Source of the DNA: Micrococcales bacterium | GTDB lineage: Bacteria > Actinomycetota > Actinomycetes > S36-B12 > UBA5976 | Length of the DNA: 8,717 bases | Direction of reading: 5' to 3' | Assembly: GCA_024640585.1 (NCBI GenBank) | Contig: JAHEEQ010000125.1 | Span: forward strand, 1-8,717 | Shown: piece by piece, positions 5,640 through 8,717 of the stretch | How positions within the stretch are numbered: the stretch's first letter is position 1 | How the letters are laid out: each line of letters opens with the position of its first letter | Made by a program: the position numbers and the translations under genes | The notes under the pieces: model-generated | The model's database searches: none | What the model saw: the letters and a program-made list of their open reading frames with translations, nothing else | Told to the model about the DNA's origin: nothing

Positions 5640-6494
5640 ATGCAAACAAATACCTCTATCGTTACTTCCTCAGTATCTACAACAGCTACAAACGGCTCAG
5701 AGCTTGCACAGTCTATGGCTACGAGTGTCGTGCAAAACGACACTGCAATTGCCACAGCAAAAGCTGGTGAAAGCGTTCGCAATCATTTTGAGCTACTCGC
5801 AGTTGAACGTGAAGCTTGGGAAAGCACGGTGCATCGCACAAACAATGAACAGTTGTATGTCTTATTGCAAAAGTGTTACCAAACTTATAAAGCGATGTCT
5901 GGCGCAGAAGATGAAGCCGGCAATCTTCGCAAAGGATTGACTGACTACATCAACACAAAGGGTTACAAGTTCAACGCAGGCACTCATACGCTGGTAAAGA
6001 TTGTCAAATGCGTCTTTGGTGCAGACCGACGTCGAGTCAGTGCATACGGCATCGTGTTGCGTACGGCTCTCGCTAAAGACGTCTCTATTGCTGATATCCC
6101 CGACTTCATCAGCAGCCAAGGTGGCGTTGAAGAAATTCGATTGGCAAAAGCCCCCAATGCAATGACTACAAAACAGAAAGCCGCCATGGGTGCACAAGTT
6201 GTGCAGAACGTAAGTATGGGCGTATTTTCAAGTAGCGCACTTGGCAGCAAGATCGACGCTGGAAATATTGGCAAAGCTGTTGTGCTTATTGGTACTTGGC
6301 AAGCTGACGGCAGCGTCATTGTTCGAAGTGTCGTGGAAAACGACACTGCGGTGAATGCAGCTTTGGCATGTCACTACAGCGCTAATAAGGTCGAAGTTAA
6401 AGAAGCTGCAGCTCAAGTACAGGCAGCTAACGACGAGCAAATCAAGCAAGACGCTATTACAGAAGCTGTACAAGCCGCTGTGGTCAATGCCTGA
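5640..6494 (+). CDS. 284-residue island protein, unknown function
   Basis: The start has a strong AAAGGAG 7 nt upstream. I think similar proteins occur on betaproteobacterial plasmids and islands, but no function is known to me. No signal peptide or membrane segment. Order: a low-complexity Ser/Thr/Ala N-terminus (1-45) carrying SVVQNDT (29-35); a helical middle with NLRKGLTDYINTKGYKFNAGTHTLVKIVKCVFGADRRRVSAYGIVLRTAL, basic and possibly DNA-contacting; EEIRLAKAPNAMTTKQKA; then a more beta-like part GKAVVLIGTWQADGSVIVRSVVENDTAVNAALACHY (SVVENDT at 230-236) and an Ala/Gln-rich C-terminal helix. Both SVVxNDT stretches are encoded by copies of the 21-bp palindrome, so one gene carries two. It ends 8 nt before a very strong terminator, so it may be highly expressed as a single-gene unit. 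Confidence 0.75.
   Translation: MQTNTSIVTSSVSTTATNGSELAQSMATSVVQNDTAIATAKAGESVRNHFELLAVEREAWESTVHRTNNEQLYVLLQKCYQTYKAMSGAEDEAGNLRKGLTDYINTKGYKFNAGTHTLVKIVKCVFGADRRRVSAYGIVLRTALAKDVSIADIPDFISSQGGVEEIRLAKAPNAMTTKQKAAMGAQVVQNVSMGVFSSSALGSKIDAGNIGKAVVLIGTWQADGSVIVRSVVENDTAVNAALACHYSANKVEVKEAAAQVQAANDEQIKQDAITEAVQAAVVNA
5724..5744 (+). repeat. 21-bp palindrome, copy C (N-terminus of the 284-residue gene)
   Basis: Left arm AGTGTCGT, centre GCAAA, right arm ACGACACT; perfect arms. In frame, encodes SVVQNDT (residues 29-35) within a low-complexity N-terminal region. Confidence 0.9.
6327..6347 (+). repeat. 21-bp palindrome, copy D (C-terminal part of the 284-residue gene)
   Basis: Left arm AGTGTCGT, centre GGAAA, right arm ACGACACT; perfect arms and identical to copy A on the other strand. 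In frame, encodes SVVENDT (residues 230-236). Confidence 0.9.
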
Positions 6495-6502
6495 ACCATA
6501 AC

Positions 6503-6529
6503 GGGCAGCAATTTTGCTGCCCTTTTTTT
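6503..6529 (+). terminator. strong Rho-independent terminator
   Basis: GGGCAGCA (6503-6510) pairs perfectly with TGCTGCCC (6515-6522) around ATTT, followed directly by seven T (6523-6529). Ends the 284-residue gene's transcript; the ATPase operon starts 35 nt later, so it needs read-through or its own promoter. Confidence 0.93.
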
Positions 6530-6563
6530 ATTTCAATATTTTTATCAAGAAAAGGACTACCCC

Positions 6564-7289
6564 ATGTGGAACCCTAAAGACTTTGAAACAACCTACAGAC
6601 CTAAATTAATTAATGACATTGTTTTCCCAAACGAGCAGAGTAAAACTTTGATTGAGCAACTTGTATCAGGCAAGCGCCCATTCCCAATTCCAGAAGGCAA
6701 ATGTGGCATTTTGCTCCACGGAATCCCAGGCACAGGAAAAAGCGCACTCGCAAAGCTGTTGCCAGACGCGATGGAGTTACAACGCAGTGGAACAGATGCC
6801 CAACAAGACACCCTTTATGTTCGAGTGCAGCAGGGCAATAATGGTGTCAAGCTGTTGGAGAAGATTGATTCCAACGCACGGCTTTACCCCATCAGCGCAA
6901 GCCATCATTACTACATGCTTGACGAGGTAGATAACCTGAATGATCAGGCAATGAAGATGCTGAAGTCTGTGATGAACGTTCCTGGTTGCGTGTTCATACT
7001 AACTACAAATAACTTCACTGACATTGAGCCAGGCGTCATCAGTCGTTGTCATTGCATTGGATTCAATGCTGCACCCGCGAGCAGTTGGCTTCCATTGGCG
7101 CGGCGTATTTTGAGCGATTCTGGCCTGACGGGTATCAGTGATGAGCAGTTGCTGGCAGTTATTGAGACAGGCAAAGGTAGTGCGCGAGATATTTTGGATG
7201 CATTAATTAGTGTCGTGTTAAACGTCACATCTCATGCTGGCAATACGCAATCCGCTATCGAAAGACGGCTTATCAAGGTGATGTTATGA
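6564..7289 (+). CDS. clamp-loader-like AAA+ ATPase
   Basis: A 241-residue AAA+ ATPase most like the ATPase core of sliding-clamp loaders (RFC small subunit, DnaX). Seen: YRP..I.DIVFPNE near the N-terminus (residues 11-24), Walker A GIPGTGKS (53-60), Walker B YYMLDEVD (116-123), sensor 1 TTNN (147-150), SRC (160-162, the arginine-finger triplet of clamp loaders) and sensor 2 Arg208 in GSARDIL. So it should bind and split ATP in a ring or arc. It lacks the C-terminal collar domain of true loaders, so it is a stripped-down version. Residues 216-222 (SVVLNVT) come from palindrome copy E. AAGGAC lies 6-11 nt before the ATG. The stop overlaps the next gene by 4 nt. A phage- or plasmid-type replication, partition or defence ATPase is possible; the substrate is unknown. 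Confidence 0.85.
   Translation: MWNPKDFETTYRPKLINDIVFPNEQSKTLIEQLVSGKRPFPIPEGKCGILLHGIPGTGKSALAKLLPDAMELQRSGTDAQQDTLYVRVQQGNNGVKLLEKIDSNARLYPISASHHYYMLDEVDNLNDQAMKMLKSVMNVPGCVFILTTNNFTDIEPGVISRCHCIGFNAAPASSWLPLARRILSDSGLTGISDEQLLAVIETGKGSARDILDALISVVLNVTSHAGNTQSAIERRLIKVML
7209..7229 (+). repeat. 21-bp palindrome, copy E (in the ATPase gene, degenerate)
   Basis: Left arm AGTGTCGT is intact, centre GTTAA, right arm ACGTCACA has two changes from consensus. In frame, encodes SVVLNVT (216-222 of the ATPase), where the usual Asp has become Val through GAC to GTC. Confidence 0.8.
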
Positions 7290-7573
7290 CCAAGTACACA
7301 TGGGCGTGGTCTGATGAGGACGAAACTTATATCAATAAAGCTGATTCGCTTTTTGAAATTTTAGACATTGTTCTTGACTGCTATTTATGGGATGACGAGC
7401 AATACACTATCACTGAACTCAATGGAAAATTTTCAATAACTATGTCAATGGAAAACGAACTAGTCGAGTATGAAGTTAATTCATGCCCCTGCGAAGTAAG
7501 TAAGTTCCTACACATTATGGCGAGACTCGAAGATCGTCCCGATACTTTTGCCATCTGTGCCATATCAGAATAG
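7286..7573 (+). CDS. 95-residue acidic protein coupled to the ATPase
   Basis: Not recognised. Starts at the ATG of an ATGA overlap with the ATPase stop, a sign of translational coupling and of a shared job. The protein is strongly acidic (WSDEDETY, WDDEQY, MENELVEYE) with alternating strand-like stretches (YTITELNGKFSITMSM) and ends ARLEDRPDTFAICAISE. No signal peptide, membrane helix or metal motif. The acidity suggests a partner or inhibitor of a DNA-binding protein, possibly a DNA mimic, or a subunit of the ATPase (inference). A hairpin terminator follows after 24 nt. Confidence 0.7.
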   Translation: MTKYTWAWSDEDETYINKADSLFEILDIVLDCYLWDDEQYTITELNGKFSITMSMENELVEYEVNSCPCEVSKFLHIMARLEDRPDTFAICAISE

Positions 7574-7597
7574 CAATGCCTTGTTGCTAGAAACTTC

Positions 7598-7622
7598 AAT
7601 CCCGCCACTTACTGGCGGGATT
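7598..7622 (+). terminator. terminator of the ATPase operon
   Basis: A perfect 10-bp stem, AATCCCGCCA (7598-7607) with TGGCGGGATT (7613-7622), loop CTTAC, followed by GCTTTG. GC-rich stem with a short T-run, placed 24 nt after the stop at 7573. Confidence 0.75.
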
Positions 7623-7649
7623 GCTTTGCGATGTAATCTGTTAATCTCG

Positions 7650-7666
7650 CTCTACACAAGGTAGAG
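7650..7666. repeat. small inverted repeat after the operon terminator
   Basis: CTCTAC (7650-7655) and GTAGAG (7661-7666) around ACAAG; shortly after, GGATTT (7668-7673) pairs with AAATCC (7691-7696). The 180-bp gap between converging genes (7574-7754) holds only these and the terminator at 7598. No T-run; role unknown. Confidence 0.35.
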
Positions 7667-7754
7667 TGGATTTATACGTAAAAAAGATTCTAAATCCATG
7701 CGAATTTTGACTTATGGCTTTAGTCCTCTGAATAAATTAAATTTTTCGTCAGAA

Positions 7755-8042
7755 TTAACACCAATTACCTGAAATGTTTAATTCGCAACCTTTTGCTAAT
7801 GTGCGAAAAACTTCTTGAAGATCACTTAAAAATTTTTCTTCATCGGGAATTGCTTTAACGCCCATGTCCGCCATTTCCATAACGGTTGGCAGTTCTTCGC
7901 CGGTTACCGTTTGTGCTAGAGCGAATCCTTCAGGCCATCGCTTTCCCATGTATGCCGCGATGTGGCTTTCCCAGCGATCGTAAAGCCGCTCATTGCGCTG
8001 CGTTATTTCCAATGCTTTCACATACAACAAGTTGTTTTTCAT
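7755..8042 (-). CDS. 95-residue protein, unknown function
   Basis: Not recognised. The start at 8042 has GGAG (minus strand, about 8048-8051) 5-6 nt upstream. Soluble and mostly helical: YVKALEITQRNERLYDRWESHIAAYMGKRWPEGFALAQ, then TGEELPTVMEMADMGVKAIPDEEKFLSDLQEVFRTLAKG. No signal peptide, no Cys/His cluster. A TATAAT box lies about 57-62 nt upstream of the start codon. It lies alone between two convergent/divergent units and points the same way as the integrase, from which it is separated by 145 bp including palindrome copy F. Mobile-element cargo of unknown role. Confidence 0.65.
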   Translation of the reverse strand: MKNNLLYVKALEITQRNERLYDRWESHIAAYMGKRWPEGFALAQTVTGEELPTVMEMADMGVKAIPDEEKFLSDLQEVFRTLAKGCELNISGNWC

Positions 8043-8078
8043 TATGTCTCCACTTTATTTATCCGCATGCAAAAATTC

Positions 8079-8104
8079 TAATCTGATGAGATTAAGTTAT
8101 TATA
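8079..8104 (-). promoter_or_regulatory. putative promoter and operator of the 95-residue minus-strand gene
   Basis: On the minus strand TATAAT lies at 8104-8099; I see no good -35 box at the right distance. Just after it, around the expected transcript start, TAATCT-GATG-AGATTA (8079-8094) is a perfect 6-bp inverted repeat that could be an operator. Confidence 0.4.
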
Positions 8105-8166
8105 AATTTGGAAAAATGGTAAAGCATAGGGTCTATTTCAGGCTACTTACGCTTTCTTGTTGGACA

Positions 8167-8187
8167 AGTGTCGTGTTAAACGACACC
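8167..8187 (+). repeat. 21-bp palindrome, copy F (touching the integrase stop codon)
   Basis: Left arm AGTGTCGT, centre GTTAA, right arm ACGACACC; seven inner arm pairs perfect, outermost changed. It is non-coding and ends exactly where the minus-strand integrase stop codon (8188-8190) begins. If it were read in the same frame as the coding copies it would also give SVVLNDT. Confidence 0.88.
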
Positions 8188-8717
8188 TCACGCTAACTGT
8201 TCCGCAGCCATAGTGGCTGTCAATTTTGAGTAGTGTCGCTCCAACATCACAACTGAAGTGCCCATTTGCCGCGCCAGTGTGTGGATGTCACGTCCAGCCA
8301 GTAATTCTTGCGTGGCATAGGTGTGCCGCAGGCTGTACAGCGTTCTGTCTGTGCCAGCTTGTCCCTTTACCAAGTCCAAGTCCTCCAGCAAGCGCCTAAA
8401 TATCTTGTTCATTTCAAAAGGTTTGCGCTGATCTTGGAACCTGAACAATTTAACGGGCATTCTCAGCGCCAGCAGATCATCCAAATCCATATCAGCTGTG
8501 TCTTGGTGTGTGGCTTGAATCCTTCGCAGCACATCCACGCATTCGTGTTTGGCAATCAGCCACCTTGCGCCTGTCTTGCCTGACACCCATATGCGTAGAT
8601 AGCGCACATCCTTTTCCACATACCACTCAATGTGCTTCCATTCGAGGTTCATTGACTCAGTGCCTTGACGCATTCCTGTCAAAGTCAAAATATCCACCAA
8701 GTCTCGCAGCATCAATC
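8188..8717 (-). CDS. phage/ICE-type tyrosine integrase, C-terminal part (runs off the window)
   Basis: About 176 residues of the catalytic domain of a site-specific integrase; the N-terminal part lies beyond 8717, so no start is visible. Seen: catalytic Arg in LTGMRQGTE, beta-hairpin Lys region SGKTGARW, LYSLRHTYAT (Arg of box II; the usual first His is Tyr here, common in this subgroup), and the nucleophile in ERHYSKLT. A short tail ATMAAEQLA follows. This looks like integrases of genomic islands and prophages of Burkholderiales (recalled, not searched). It differs clearly from the 188-residue recombinase at 3985, so the region has two recombination systems. Palindrome copy F abuts its stop codon, a usual place for attachment-type sites. 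Confidence 0.88.
   Translation of the reverse strand, partial: LMLRDLVDILTLTGMRQGTESMNLEWKHIEWYVEKDVRYLRIWVSGKTGARWLIAKHECVDVLRRIQATHQDTADMDLDDLLALRMPVKLFRFQDQRKPFEMNKIFRRLLEDLDLVKGQAGTDRTLYSLRHTYATQELLAGRDIHTLARQMGTSVVMLERHYSKLTATMAAEQLA

Noticed and set aside
5862..6473. Long minus-strand frames opposite the 284-residue gene
   Set aside because: They lie antisense to a gene with a strong ribosome site and terminator, and lack their own start signals; they are shadows.
2221..8187. CRISPR array made of the repeated palindromes
   Set aside because: Copies are hundreds to thousands of bases apart, in both orientations and inside genes, with no regular spacers and no cas genes.
7993..8196. Plus-strand frame ending in SVVLNDTSR through palindrome copy F
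   Set aside because: The frame runs through the promoter region and start of the minus-strand gene at 8042, lacks a ribosome site and has no protein-like composition; the peptide arises only because copy F is open in that frame. It could be the scar of a lost gene end, but I cannot support it.
8231..8239. Half of the 21-bp palindrome (TAGTGTCGC) inside the integrase gene, and ACACGACG near 332
   Set aside because: Only one arm is present with no matching second arm at the right distance; expected by chance.

Overview
The window looks like a join between ordinary chromosome and an accessory island in a Gram-negative proteobacterium, most likely a freshwater or soil betaproteobacterium of Burkholderiales type. 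This rests on protein style only (a DUF6641-type protein, a Comamonadaceae-like integrase, periplasmic c-type cytochromes). No rRNA or tRNA is present to confirm it.

Positions 1-1830 carry a two-gene electron-transfer unit: a secreted single-haem protein with a long beta-rich C-terminal part (Cyc2-like porin-cytochrome architecture), then a small class I periplasmic cytochrome c. From about 1900 the character changes to small genes of unknown function, two tyrosine recombinases, many inverted repeats and long gene-poor stretches. The island part holds, in order: a DUF6641-type gene (-), a 736-nt gene-free stretch dense in RNA-like helices, a small HTH-like gene and a 59-residue basic coiled-coil gene (+), a palindrome-rich gap, a minimal tyrosine recombinase (+) whose end overlaps a convergent 313-residue unknown gene (-), a divergent AT-rich promoter region, a 284-residue unknown gene with a strong terminator (+), a clamp-loader-like AAA+ ATPase translationally coupled to a 95-residue acidic protein (+), another 95-residue unknown gene (-), and the C-terminal part of a phage/ICE-type integrase running off the right edge (-). 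No relaxase, replication initiator, capsid or transposase gene is visible, so the type of element is open.

The strongest unexplained signal is a 21-bp palindrome family (8-bp arms AGTGTCGT and ACGACACT around a 5-nt centre G-N-W-A-A). It occurs six times between 2221 and 8187 and never in the cytochrome flank. Four copies lie inside genes of three unrelated protein families, always in the same reading frame, where they encode Ser-Val-Val-X-Asn-(Asp/Val)-Thr. One copy lies in the leader of the DUF6641-type gene and one touches the stop codon of the right-hand integrase. They could be the binding site of an island-wide protein, a recombination site, or a palindromic mobile element that inserts in frame.

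The second signal is the 2610-2990 stretch, whose plus strand can fold into a hierarchical structure with nested helices and GNRA tetraloops, as expected of a large structured non-coding RNA.
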